Part shown: piece by piece, positions 56,513 through 64,000 of the stretch
Position numbering within the stretch: the first letter of the stretch is position 1
Layout of the letters: every line of letters starts with the position of its first letter
DNA from: Planctomycetaceae bacterium
GTDB lineage: Bacteria > Planctomycetota > Planctomycetia > Planctomycetales > Planctomycetaceae
Length of the DNA stretch: 64,000 bases
Assembly (NCBI GenBank): GCA_041398785.1
Contig: JAWKUA010000007.1
Coordinates: 124,001-188,000, forward strand
Direction: 5' to 3'
Made by a program: the position numbers and the translations under genes
The notes under the pieces: generated by a model
The model's input: only the letters and a program-made list of their open reading frames with translations
Databases searched by the model: none
Told to the model about the DNA's origin: nothing

Positions 56513-57070
56513 ATGAATGATCTGCTACGAATCCTGTTCATCGATGACGACCCGGCATGGCTGAATGCTCTGCGACGCTCCACTCACCGCAGCAGGCCGG
56601 AATGGGAGCTGCGATTCGCGTCATCCGGCCAGCAGGCTCTGGAACTGATGGACCGCGAAGCCGTCGATGTTGTTGTGACGGATCTGAATATGCCCGGACT
56701 TCGAGGCGACGCGCTGCTGAGCCGCATTGCCGAAGACCACCCCGACACGCTGAGATTTATGCTGTCGGGAGCCGGCGACGGAGAACGCGAACTCGGCAGT
56801 CAGCGGCACGCGATGGAGTTCATTCCCAAAGGCATCTCCGCGAATGAACTGCTGTCTCGCGTGGAACGCGGTGTCGCTCTTCGCAGGTTCATGCGCAGCC
56901 GCGTCGTCGATCGCCTTGCGGAAACCGTCGGTCGACTCGGCGACGTGCCGGACTTCACAATGAAGATCGTCAGCCTGGCGGACCGCAGCGAAAGTGCAGG
57001 ACGGTGCGTTGAAATCTCCTGCCCGGAACTCGGCCTGGAATTTCGCAGCCTGCTGCCGTGCCCCGCCTGA
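56513..57070 (+). CDS. Response regulator with rudimentary C-terminal HDOD-like segment
   Basis: Receiver at residues 1-120 with Asp57 (VVVTDLNMPGLRGD), FMLSGAGDG and Lys in FIPKGISANE. After a helix (RFMRSRVVDRLAETVGRLGD) the sequence VPDFTMKIVSLADRSESAGR resembles only the first helix of an HDOD domain and the protein then ends, 185 residues in total. In related regulators a full HDOD domain of about 200 residues would follow; no continuation is visible in other frames. ATG at 56513 is chosen by homology; in-frame starts upstream exist. Divergent from the H-NOX operon, so it may be co-regulated with it. Confidence 0.82.
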   Translation: MNDLLRILFIDDDPAWLNALRRSTHRSRPEWELRFASSGQQALELMDREAVDVVVTDLNMPGLRGDALLSRIAEDHPDTLRFMLSGAGDGERELGSQRHAMEFIPKGISANELLSRVERGVALRRFMRSRVVDRLAETVGRLGDVPDFTMKIVSLADRSESAGRCVEISCPELGLEFRSLLPCPA

Positions 57071-57201
57071 GTACCGCGGCGCAGCCGGACTTCAGTGGCT
57101 TCCGTCCCGTGAAGTCGCTGAAATACAGGAACGAGTGACGAAGTGAGCCGCGGCGTGCGCGCAATCGCGCCGCCGCGGACACACGTGCAAAGGGACCGGC
57201 C

Positions 57202-58671
57202 ATGACACGACATTTCCCCTCACAACAATTCCCCTGTGGTCAGTCGCGACGCGAAGCCGTCTGGAACATGGGAGCCGGATTCGCCGGAACCGCGATCACA
57301 GGTCTGCTGGCCGGTGATGGTTTCTTCCACCGCAGCGCCGCTGCGGCGGAAACCGCTTCGCTGAATCCGCTGACTCCGCAGCCATCCGGATTTTCCGCTA
57401 AGGCGAAAGCGTGCATCTTTCTGATGATGAATGGTGCTCCCAGTCAGGTCGATACGTTTGACTTCAAACCGGAACTCATCAAATACGCCGGCCGGCAGCT
57501 TCCGGAAGGCAAGAACTACATCAATTCCGGTGGCCGAAAGGTCGGATACCTGACGCCGAACTGGAGACGATTTCTGCCCGGCGGCGAAAGCGGTCTGCTG
57601 ATTTCCGATTACTTCCCGAACGTTCGAAAACATGCCGACAAACTGGCGGTGATCAATTCGTGTCATACCGACAGCCACGCTCACGGATCCGCACTGGTCG
57701 CCATGAACACCGGCAAGACGTTCATCGGCCGGCCGTCGCTGGGAAGCTGGTGCGTCTATGGACTGGGTACCGAAAACCAGAGCCTTCCCGGTTACGTCGT
57801 CATGCTGGATAAGCGGGGCGGACCGATCAGCGGGCAGCCGAACTGGGCCAGCGGTTTCATGCCGTCGACATTTTCCGGCACCCTGTTTCGACCATCGGGG
57901 AATCCGATTCTCGATTTGAAGGGCCCCGAACATGTGACCGTCGATGTTCAGCGCGAACAACTGGACCTGCTTTCTCAACTGAATCAGAAACATCTCAGCC
58001 GGCGCCCGGACGGATCAGAGCTGGCGTCTCGTATGAACACCTACGAACTGGCCTTTCGCATGCAGTCGCAGGCTCCCGAAGCCGTCGGTCTTTCCCAGGA
58101 AACTCCGTCAACACTGGACATGTACGGCATCGGTCGGCAGCCGACCGATGAGTACGGCCGCAACTGCCTGATCGCCCGCCGACTGGTCGAACGGGGCGTC
58201 CGCTTCATTCAGTTGTACTCCGGCGGAGGACATCTGGAAGAAACCTGGGACGCTCACGAAAGCATCGAAAAAAATCACGGCCGCCACGGGGCCGAAGTTG
58301 ACCAGCCCATCGCCGCTCTGCTGACGGATCTGGAACAACGCGGTCTGCTGGAAGAAACGCTGATCGTCTGGGGCGGTGAATTCGGCCGCATGCCATTCAG
58401 CGAAGGCAGAGACGCTCCCGGCCGCAACCACAACCCGTACGGCTTCAGCATGTGGTTCGCCGGCGGCGGTGTGAAGGGAGGCCTGCGATACGGCGAAACC
58501 GACGAATTCGGCTTCGAAGCCGTCATTGACCGAGTCCACCTGCACGACATCCACGCCACAATCCTGCACCTGATGGGCCTGGACCACGAACTGTTGACCT
58601 ACTTCCACCAGGGCCGCGAAGAATCGCTGACCGACATCGGCGGACACGTGGTCACAGGAATTCTGGCGTAG
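57202..58671 (+). CDS. DUF1501 protein with twin-arginine-like signal
   Basis: 489 residues. An N-terminal leader GQSRREAVWNMGAGFAGTAI then TGLLAGDGFF resembles a Tat signal, as is usual for DUF1501 proteins. The body shows KACIFLMMNGAPSQVDTFDF, HTDSHAHGSALVAMNTGKTF, RPSLGSWCVYGLGTENQSLP, ARRLVERGVRFIQLYSGGGH, TLIVWGGEFGRMPFSEGRDA and GRNHNPYGFSMWFAGGGVKG, an alkaline-phosphatase/sulfatase-like fold. In planctomycetes these genes usually sit beside DUF1549/DUF1553 cytochrome genes; here none is adjacent. ATG at 57202 with AAAGGGA. Substrate unknown. Confidence 0.94.
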   Translation: MTRHFPSQQFPCGQSRREAVWNMGAGFAGTAITGLLAGDGFFHRSAAAAETASLNPLTPQPSGFSAKAKACIFLMMNGAPSQVDTFDFKPELIKYAGRQLPEGKNYINSGGRKVGYLTPNWRRFLPGGESGLLISDYFPNVRKHADKLAVINSCHTDSHAHGSALVAMNTGKTFIGRPSLGSWCVYGLGTENQSLPGYVVMLDKRGGPISGQPNWASGFMPSTFSGTLFRPSGNPILDLKGPEHVTVDVQREQLDLLSQLNQKHLSRRPDGSELASRMNTYELAFRMQSQAPEAVGLSQETPSTLDMYGIGRQPTDEYGRNCLIARRLVERGVRFIQLYSGGGHLEETWDAHESIEKNHGRHGAEVDQPIAALLTDLEQRGLLEETLIVWGGEFGRMPFSEGRDAPGRNHNPYGFSMWFAGGGVKGGLRYGETDEFGFEAVIDRVHLHDIHATILHLMGLDHELLTYFHQGREESLTDIGGHVVTGILA

Positions 58672-58975
58672 CTCTTCACGCGTCCCCCAGGAAGTTGTCC
58701 ACTGATTTGCACAGATTCACACAGATTTCTTCCGCCCCCAACATCCCGTCATTCCCGCGCAGCCTGCACCCGAGTAGTCGGGTGGCGGGAACCCAGCGTC
58801 CGCGCACCCACCGCTCCCACCGCAGGAACTGTCCGCAGATTTCACAGATTCACACAGATCAATTCCGTCCAGGAACAGCGAGCCGAGGACGCGTCATCTG
58901 TGAAAATCTGCGAAATCTGTGGCTGAACATGAACTCCTCCGAGAATGAAGTCGGATGATTTCCTGTTGCCAGTCC
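58672..58975. other. Intergenic region with CACAGATT-type dispersed repeats
   Basis: 304 bp between convergent genes. ATTTGCACAGATTCACACAG (near 58706), ATTTCACAGATTCACACAGA (near 58839) and an inverted partner (CTGTGAAAATCTGCGAAATC, near 58897) repeat the same motif. An 87-codon frame across them has no protein-like features and is not accepted as a gene. Confidence 0.7.
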
Positions 58976-61900
58976 TCACCGAGGGCGTTCACCGGTCAGC
59001 AGAAATTCCGGCGGCTGAATCTGGTTGGGATCGTTGGTCCAGCGAGTTGAAAAACCGCGACCTTCTTTCAGACGACGCTCGGTGTAACGTTCGAAGTCAG
59101 CGATGGAAATTGCGGCCACGTTGTGTTTCGCCGCCGCGGCTTTCAGTAATTCCAGATTCGCGCTGAACCTCTCTCCGGCATTTCGTTCTGCGGCAGAGGA
59201 CTCTTCGGTGGCTTCGGGAACTCGCCCGATCACAAGAAACTTTGTATTCGCCGTGATGCCGGCTCCCACAGGACTGCCGGTTCCCGATTGAAGATCCCCC
59301 GCTGCATCAATGCTCACGTCACGCACATACGCCGCATCAAACCAGGCAATGTTGCGCAGGTCATCCAGATCGGCAAACGCAATATGTTCGACGGGCTGGA
59401 TGGCTCGAATGGCCGAGTAGGCGTGTTCCCAGAGTTCGATAGCCGCACGATTGCGAGTGATGTACAGCCGACCGATCTGCGTGTTGTCGAGACAACCGAT
59501 GTCCATGTCCGACTTGTCTCGCTTATCCAGATCGCTGGAATTGATTGACACGTCATCGAACCACATCAAAATGCGAGCCCTCACTTCACCGTCCTCCGCC
59601 TCCGGCCCGAGCAAGCGAAACGCCCGGTCCTTCTGTTCGACGGTCCAGTCCACGGGCGCCGCCGTTCGAAGTTCCTTTGCAAACGTCGCCAGAAGTTCGA
59701 TCCGGTTCGGAACTGCAGGAGCAGCGTCGACGGTGTCAGCATTGTCTATATCGTGCAGAGTTTCAACGGTGATCTTCACATCCGAAGGTTCATCCGCAGG
59801 ACCATCTGTGACCACGTACTCAAACGTCACCAGATACAGGTACGGTCGCAGGCGGAATTCGAAGCGTTCGAGAGTGCGGCCGGCAGGAAGTGATTTACCC
59901 AGTCGGTATGTTTTGTCGCTGACTTCCTGGTTGCTCCTGCCTTCCCAGCCAAGAATCCAGCATTCCTCGCCGTCGGAATCGAAACCACGAATCTGGAAGT
60001 CATATTGTTTCTGATGACTGATCGGCTGCCGCAACACCATGGCCGGTCCGTCAGGAACCTGGGGATAAGGAATGGTTCCTACGTGTTTGATGACAATTCT
60101 GTCGTAGAAAGAGCGGTACGCGTCGTCGTCAGCCAGCGGGTTGAGGACCTCGCCGCTTTCGGCCGAAACCTGAAACCATCTGCCCCAAGGGCGGTCGGTT
60201 ACGGCGACTTTTGCAACTTCCTCAAACGAATCAGAACTGCTTCCAGGAAACTGCGTTTCATCCCGCAGTCGGCCGGAAACGCGCAGCAGGTAGGGATCAT
60301 TGACCGGGTCGTGCGAAAAATTGCTGCCGGATGTGGGCAACTCAAAACTCAGCGACGGCTGGGATGCCAGTCCGCGAAAGCGAAACAGAAAATCGCGAGC
60401 GTCTGGGTCCAGGGAGACACTCTTCGGATCACGCCGACTGGTCGTATTCCCATCATGGAGAGTCAACCCCTTCGGCCACTCACCGACACTTTCATCAAGC
60501 CGGCGCCCATCCGGCTTCCAGCCTTCCCTGGCCGGGCGAGTGTTCTTTGTGATGCCGACGAGTTCCACGGAACGCCCGTCAAGAAGTTCGGCCACGTAGC
60601 TGTCCGGCGGGGGAACGGGAATCGATTCCACAGAAGTTTTCACATTCGACTTCTTCTCCGGCTGCAATGACACGTTCTCAAACGTCACCCAGTGACGATA
60701 CGGCCGCAGGCGGAATTCGAAGTGATCGATGTCGTTCAGCGGCAGGTTAAAGACTTCGGCGATTTCGGGGCCGGACGGGCCGTCCCAGGCCGTGCGGCCG
60801 TCGTAGTCCTGGCGTTCGCCGTCAGCCGTGACGGCGACAAGCTGTGACTGAGCCCTGTCGTCAAAGCCTTCCAGGCCGGACCAGCAGAAGAGGCACGAGC
60901 CGACTCGTTCTTCCATGTGATCCGGTTTGATGTGTTCGTAGGCATCGCGGCAGGCAGGCGGAATATCGACCGGGCCGATGATCATTCCTTTGCCATCGAC
61001 TTTCTGCCACGGACCCCAATCGACATCCGTGACGCCGACTTTCGCGGAAACCACATCACCGTCGTCTGCAGGTTCGGCAATGACGCGAGCCACTCCGGAT
61101 TTGTCCGGAATCAGGTACATTCGCAGGCCAGGGACACGGTACGTCAGGCCGGGAGTGTTGTCCGGACCGTTCCACCTCGCGAATGCTTCTCCCTTCCAGC
61201 GAAAAATCAAATGCCGTGCGTCGCTGTTGAATCGATTTGCCGTGTCACGCCACTTCTGGATCTCCGGCGGCGTTGCAAAGCGAGTTCCGTTGGCCTGCCA
61301 TATATCGGCAGGATCGCTGTGTGAATGAATCGCCAGCAACTCGACTGACATGTCGTCACTGATTTTCGCCACGAAAGATTTCGTTTCGGCCGCGTCGTCA
61401 GCCGTTGATTCGTCGGCGTCGGCCGTCGTCGATGCCCAGAGTGCGCCGAGGAGCAGTCCTGTCAGCACAACGGCCAAAGCGGCTGGACCAGCGTTGCCTC
61501 GTTGTTCGTCGGGAGACGGTTCGGGCAGCAATCGACGAACGCGACTCAGCAGTGATCCGCCTTTCGCACCCAGCACCAATGCTGACGGAACACCGGCCGA
61601 TCGGAATTCTTCAACGGCCAGGAGTGCTCGACCGTATTCGACCTTGTTGCCCAGCGCAGCCACGACCAGATCGTCGCAGCAGTTTTCTCGTTCTTCGCGA
61701 ATACGACTGGACAGCCACCAGACAGCGGGGTGATAGAAAAACAGTGTTTCCGCCAGGGTCTGCAGCAGGTTGACCAGATAGTCGTAACGGCGAACGTGAG
61801 CCAGTTCGTGAGCGAGAATGGCTTCCAGTTGCGACGCCGGAATGTTGGCAAGAAAACTCGCCGGCAGCAGAACCACGCTGCGGAAACACCCCACGACGAT

Positions 61901-62566
61901 CGGCGACGTCACCAGCGAAGACGCCAGCACGTTGACTCGCCGGTTCACCTGCAACCGTTCGGCAACGCGGTGCAATGCCTGTTGCACGGATTCGGAGACG
62001 GGTGATGTGCCCGCCGTCCGCAACCGCCGCACATTCAGCCAGCTCCATACCGGCCGAATGGAAAACAACAGCACTCCGCAGCACCACACCGCGACGATGA
62101 TGTTCAACCACGGTTCCAGCACTCGGGCGGCGCGTTCATGCCACGACGGTTGCGAAGTCGGAGCCAACGGAATTGGAGATGCGGAAACAGCAGGCTGCGC
62201 CGCGGGTTCAGGTTCGGTGAACTCAGGCGATGCCCCGGAATATGGCGGCGATGTAAAGACCGCTCCGTCTTCAACCGAAAGTGGCGGTGCCTGCGATTCA
62301 GAAGGGCTGATCGGTATTTCCACCGATGCCACAAATTCGGCTTCCGGAATCACAAACCATGTCGCGATCGGGGCGGCCATCATCAGCACCATTGCCGACA
62401 GCAGAGTCAGGTACCGCCCCGCAGCGGATTGCCGATTCAGCAGTCGCAACGCAATCCCTGCCACGACGGCGATCGCCGCGAACTGCCACAGCGAATGAAC
62501 CAGCGTCCAGCCGAGTCGATCGATCGTGGGTTCCAGGGCCGCTGTGAAGGTTTCGAGAGAAGTCAT
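58976..62566 (-). CDS. BlaR1-like M56 membrane metallopeptidase with duplicated sensor modules
   Basis: About 1196 residues. The N-terminal membrane region (WTLVHSLWQFAAIAVVAGIA, LLSAMVLMMAAPIATWFVIP, LNIIVAVWCCGVLLFSI) surrounds the zinc protease site ILAHELAHVRRYDYL (HELAH at about 253-257) with REERENCCDDLVV as further ligands. A last membrane helix near ALAVVLTGLLLGALWA leads to an 800-residue extracytoplasmic part containing two related modules, each closing with FEFRLRPYRHWVTFEN or FEFRLRPYLYLVTFEY. The end (TKFLVIGRVPE to LKAAAAKHNVAAISIADFER) recalls a BRCT-like fold. ATG at 62566 begins 1 base after the blaI stop with GGAGGGGAAG upstream. It should cleave or inactivate the BlaI repressor on sensing an external signal. 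Confidence 0.9.
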   Translation of the reverse strand: MTSLETFTAALEPTIDRLGWTLVHSLWQFAAIAVVAGIALRLLNRQSAAGRYLTLLSAMVLMMAAPIATWFVIPEAEFVASVEIPISPSESQAPPLSVEDGAVFTSPPYSGASPEFTEPEPAAQPAVSASPIPLAPTSQPSWHERAARVLEPWLNIIVAVWCCGVLLFSIRPVWSWLNVRRLRTAGTSPVSESVQQALHRVAERLQVNRRVNVLASSLVTSPIVVGCFRSVVLLPASFLANIPASQLEAILAHELAHVRRYDYLVNLLQTLAETLFFYHPAVWWLSSRIREERENCCDDLVVAALGNKVEYGRALLAVEEFRSAGVPSALVLGAKGGSLLSRVRRLLPEPSPDEQRGNAGPAALAVVLTGLLLGALWASTTADADESTADDAAETKSFVAKISDDMSVELLAIHSHSDPADIWQANGTRFATPPEIQKWRDTANRFNSDARHLIFRWKGEAFARWNGPDNTPGLTYRVPGLRMYLIPDKSGVARVIAEPADDGDVVSAKVGVTDVDWGPWQKVDGKGMIIGPVDIPPACRDAYEHIKPDHMEERVGSCLFCWSGLEGFDDRAQSQLVAVTADGERQDYDGRTAWDGPSGPEIAEVFNLPLNDIDHFEFRLRPYRHWVTFENVSLQPEKKSNVKTSVESIPVPPPDSYVAELLDGRSVELVGITKNTRPAREGWKPDGRRLDESVGEWPKGLTLHDGNTTSRRDPKSVSLDPDARDFLFRFRGLASQPSLSFELPTSGSNFSHDPVNDPYLLRVSGRLRDETQFPGSSSDSFEEVAKVAVTDRPWGRWFQVSAESGEVLNPLADDDAYRSFYDRIVIKHVGTIPYPQVPDGPAMVLRQPISHQKQYDFQIRGFDSDGEECWILGWEGRSNQEVSDKTYRLGKSLPAGRTLERFEFRLRPYLYLVTFEYVVTDGPADEPSDVKITVETLHDIDNADTVDAAPAVPNRIELLATFAKELRTAAPVDWTVEQKDRAFRLLGPEAEDGEVRARILMWFDDVSINSSDLDKRDKSDMDIGCLDNTQIGRLYITRNRAAIELWEHAYSAIRAIQPVEHIAFADLDDLRNIAWFDAAYVRDVSIDAAGDLQSGTGSPVGAGITANTKFLVIGRVPEATEESSAAERNAGERFSANLELLKAAAAKHNVAAISIADFERYTERRLKEGRGFSTRWTNDPNQIQPPEFLLTGERPR

Positions 62567-62567
62567 C

Positions 62568-62951
62568 TCACTTCCCCTCCAGTTCATCCAGCAGCCGACG
62601 CACGTCCGCCAGTTCCTCCGGTGACGCTTTCGCCGACTTCAGAGCATGCAGCACGAGACTCATGGCCGCACCGTCGTAGACCTTGTCCACCAGATCCTTC
62701 ACCAGCTTCCTGCCGGCGGAATCGCGCGTCACAGCAGCTCGGTACACCTGTGGCGACGCCTGTTCGTCGCGTCGCACCAGTCCCTTATCCAGCATCACCG
62801 ACAGCATCTTGACGGTGGTCGAATACGAAGTCTGCTTCGATCCCTGCAGAGCGTTGTGCACCTGTCGTGCGATACACGGACCCTGGTCCCACAGAATTCG
62901 CAGGATCTGCAGTTCCACCTCTGTCGGCTGATTCGACGCCTGGCGAGCCAT
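62568..62951 (-). CDS. BlaI/MecI/CopY-family transcriptional repressor
   Basis: 127 residues. Winged-helix N-terminus: PTEVELQILRILWDQGPCIA, RQVHNALQG and the recognition helix SYSTTVKMLSVMLDKGLVRR, then QVYRAAVTRDSAGRKLVKDL and the dimerisation tail (SPEELADVRRLLDELEGK). ATG at 62951 with AGGAGA 8 bp upstream; a GTG one codon earlier is less likely. It is followed at once by the BlaR1-like protease gene, the standard order. Two near-identical palindromes lie 32-82 bp upstream and are the probable autoregulatory operators. Confidence 0.96.
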   Translation of the reverse strand: MARQASNQPTEVELQILRILWDQGPCIARQVHNALQGSKQTSYSTTVKMLSVMLDKGLVRRDEQASPQVYRAAVTRDSAGRKLVKDLVDKVYDGAAMSLVLHALKSAKASPEELADVRRLLDELEGK

Positions 62952-62982
62952 CACGAAATTCTCCTGTCAACGGGCACCCACG

Positions 62983-63002
62983 GTGGCGAACGAATTCGCC
63001 AC
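62983..63002 (-). promoter_or_regulatory. Putative BlaI operator 1
   Basis: GTGGCGAACGAATTCGCCAC: perfect 8-bp arms GTGGCGAA/TTCGCCAC around CGAA, 32 bp before the blaI start codon. Paired with an almost identical site 31 bp away, centre to centre. Confidence 0.75.
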
Positions 63003-63013
63003 TCCGGCACAAT

Positions 63014-63033
63014 GTAGCGAAAGAATTCGTCAC
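63014..63033 (-). promoter_or_regulatory. Putative BlaI operator 2
   Basis: GTAGCGAAAGAATTCGTCAC differs from operator 1 at three of 20 positions and keeps the palindromic layout. The 31-bp spacing (three helical turns) puts both dimers on the same DNA face. Confidence 0.72.
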
Positions 63034-63368
63034 GTCAATCAAATTCTCCCGGCAGGCCGCCTGCGGGACCTGTGTTCGGCGCCGTGGCCGGCTGAGAAAT
63101 GCCGTCGTCTGCGGCAACGCGTCGCTGCCTGTGCCGAACGCGACTTTCACGTCCGCCGATGCGGCTCGCGCGGGCTGAGCACTGGGGGGCACGCGAAGGT
63201 AGCGAGCCGTGGCAGGTCGATCATGCACCATGCAACCGGCTCTTGGCACCAGCGAGCAGCGCGACGTGAGTCCGCTTTCGCGGCAGCGCGGCACCGGCGG
63301 GCTGTCGGCGACTTCCGGGCGAACGCTGGTGACAATGCCGGTGCCGGGGTGAAAGCTCGGATCGCGAC
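63034..63368. other. Intergenic region, no gene recognised
   Basis: 335 bp upstream of the blaI operators. Overlapping open frames are Arg/Ala-rich and domainless. The blaI promoter probably lies at its left end. Confidence 0.5.
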
Positions 63369-63478
63369 TTAAGGCGTGCGGCGGATGAGAATCTACCGCC
63401 AGCCGAAGGCGCCGCTGCCCCGGTTCTCAGCGAACACAACCGCTTGCGGGCGGGGACAGCCCATCTGCCGCTCGCCTA
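63369..63478. repeat. Family Q element, short copy
   Basis: TTAAGGCGTGCGGCGGATGA then GAATCTACCGCCAGCCG at the left and, reading inward from the right, ATAGGCGAGCGGCAGATGGG form terminal inverted repeats of about 22 bp. The left arm matches the copy at 45197-45240 (inverted) almost base for base. Confidence 0.65.
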
Positions 63479-63743
63479 TGCCGCGGCGGGGCAGAATGAG
63501 ACATTCGGGCTCGCGGGAGTAAGAAAAGCAAAAGAATCGGCGTCCGCCGCGGCCCGTATAATACTGCCAACTGGTCTCGCGCGACGCCGAACTGCTCACG
63601 AAGCGGAAGGGTACCCATTGTGGCGGCGTACTCCGTGCGGAGGTCCTTTCTCCGGCGCGCGACTGTTGACGTCCCGAGAAAACCGCAGGACCGAGCTTGA
63701 TACGCGTCACCGGACAGTGCCTGCATGATTCGCTTCAGCAGAG

Positions 63744-63767
63744 TCCCGTTCTGCGTGACGAACGGGA
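63744..63767 (-). terminator. Hairpin after the right-edge gene
   Basis: TCCCGTTC and GAACGGGA form a perfect 8-bp stem with an 8-base loop, 12 bp past the stop of the leftward gene. No T tract, so a weak terminator call. Confidence 0.45.
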
Positions 63768-63779
63768 GAACATCCGGGG

Positions 63780-64000
63780 CTATCGGATCTGGGGAACTTC
63801 CATCAGTGTGGGCTTGATGTCGAACACCCAGAACTTATCCGGGGGGCCGTTCCGGGGAATTGAGAAGATTTCGGCCGTGTCGATGACTTCGCCCGTCTGT
63901 GGATGCGGTTTCGGTTTGGAAGTAAATTCCCTGGCCAGAGCAACCAGGCGGGGATCGCTGTCGCTGTCGAAGGAGCCGATGGTGACGACAGATTTGAAGC
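63780..64000 (-). CDS. C-terminal part of a hypothetical protein, 5' part beyond window
   Basis: A 73-codon frame enters from the right edge and ends with TAG at 63780-63782. It reads FKSVVTIGSFDSDSDPRLVA, then LAREFTSKPKPHPQTGEVID and ends FWVFDIKPTLMEVPQIR. The composition and absence of stops support coding. The pattern recalls C-termini of planctomycete conserved hypothetical envelope proteins, but I cannot name the family. The N-terminal portion, and therefore any signal peptide, is outside the window. Confidence 0.7.
   Translation of the reverse strand, partial: FKSVVTIGSFDSDSDPRLVALAREFTSKPKPHPQTGEVIDTAEIFSIPRNGPPDKFWVFDIKPTLMEVPQIR

Noticed and set aside
58695..58958. Possible 87-residue protein in the DUF1501/M56 gap
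   Set aside because: It is composed of the translated CACAGATT repeats and lacks protein-like features.

Overview
The window reads as chromosomal DNA of a planctomycete (GC-rich, roughly 58-60% by eye), probably of the Planctomycetaceae. The assignment is an inference from gene content: a solitary DUF1501 protein with a twin-arginine-like leader, a VCBS/ASPIC-UnbV lipoprotein, a DUF1565-type beta-helix lipoprotein, a BlaI-BlaR1-like pair with a giant sensor tail, a kinase with a TPR tail, ThyX, pyruvate phosphate dikinase, many tiny lipoproteins and short Cys/His-rich proteins, and dispersed palindromic repeats. No rRNA, tRNA, CRISPR array, prophage or complete IS element was seen. Both window edges cut genes: a four-helix-bundle protein at the left and the 3' end of a conserved-looking hypothetical protein at the right.

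Layout. 1-2.6 kb: metal-efflux remnant (His-rich secreted protein plus a CusB-like adaptor carrying two compensating frameshifts). 3.2-6.3 kb: ppdK and a coiled-coil protein. 6.6-17.7 kb: mostly housekeeping metabolism (AroH chorismate mutase, ThyX, Ogt, FabH, a FabZ-like dehydratase beside an NtrC-like regulator lacking GAFTGA, a DUF4432 epimerase, a DapA-like aldolase, HemC) with one Rpn-type nuclease. 17.9-25 kb: CLC transporter and a YhaN/SbcC-like ATPase with a degenerate SbcD-like partner. 25.3-31.3 kb: thioredoxin-like protein, VOC protein, Ser/Thr kinase, NHL propeller lipoprotein. 31.8-37.5 kb: a run of exported proteins including a SCO-like domain and a COX2-like cupredoxin that have both lost copper ligands. 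37.9-46.5 kb: M13 peptidase, KdsD with a very large LptA/LptC/OstA-like protein (LPS assembly), a small Cys protein, thioredoxin reductase. 46.7-50 kb: ribosomal protein S1, a perfect intrinsic terminator and an NMT1-like binding lipoprotein. 50.4-57.1 kb: a six-gene H-NOX nitric-oxide signalling operon with a divergent response regulator. 57.2-63 kb: DUF1501 protein and the BlaR1/BlaI pair behind two tandem palindromic operators.

How the parts work together. The clearest functional units are (i) H-NOX heme sensor, soluble histidine kinase, three receiver proteins, an HDOD protein and an HD-GYP phosphodiesterase, organised like the Shewanella H-NOX network but with different outputs; (ii) KdsD plus LptA/C-like protein for outer-membrane lipopolysaccharide; (iii) BlaI repressor, two operators 31 bp apart and a membrane metalloprotease sensor; (iv) the YhaN-like ATPase with its phosphoesterase-like partner; and (v) the envelope operon with the eroded SCO and COX2 domains. 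Several intergenic gaps hold two families of short palindromic or terminal-inverted-repeat elements, some in opposite orientations and one apparently side by side.
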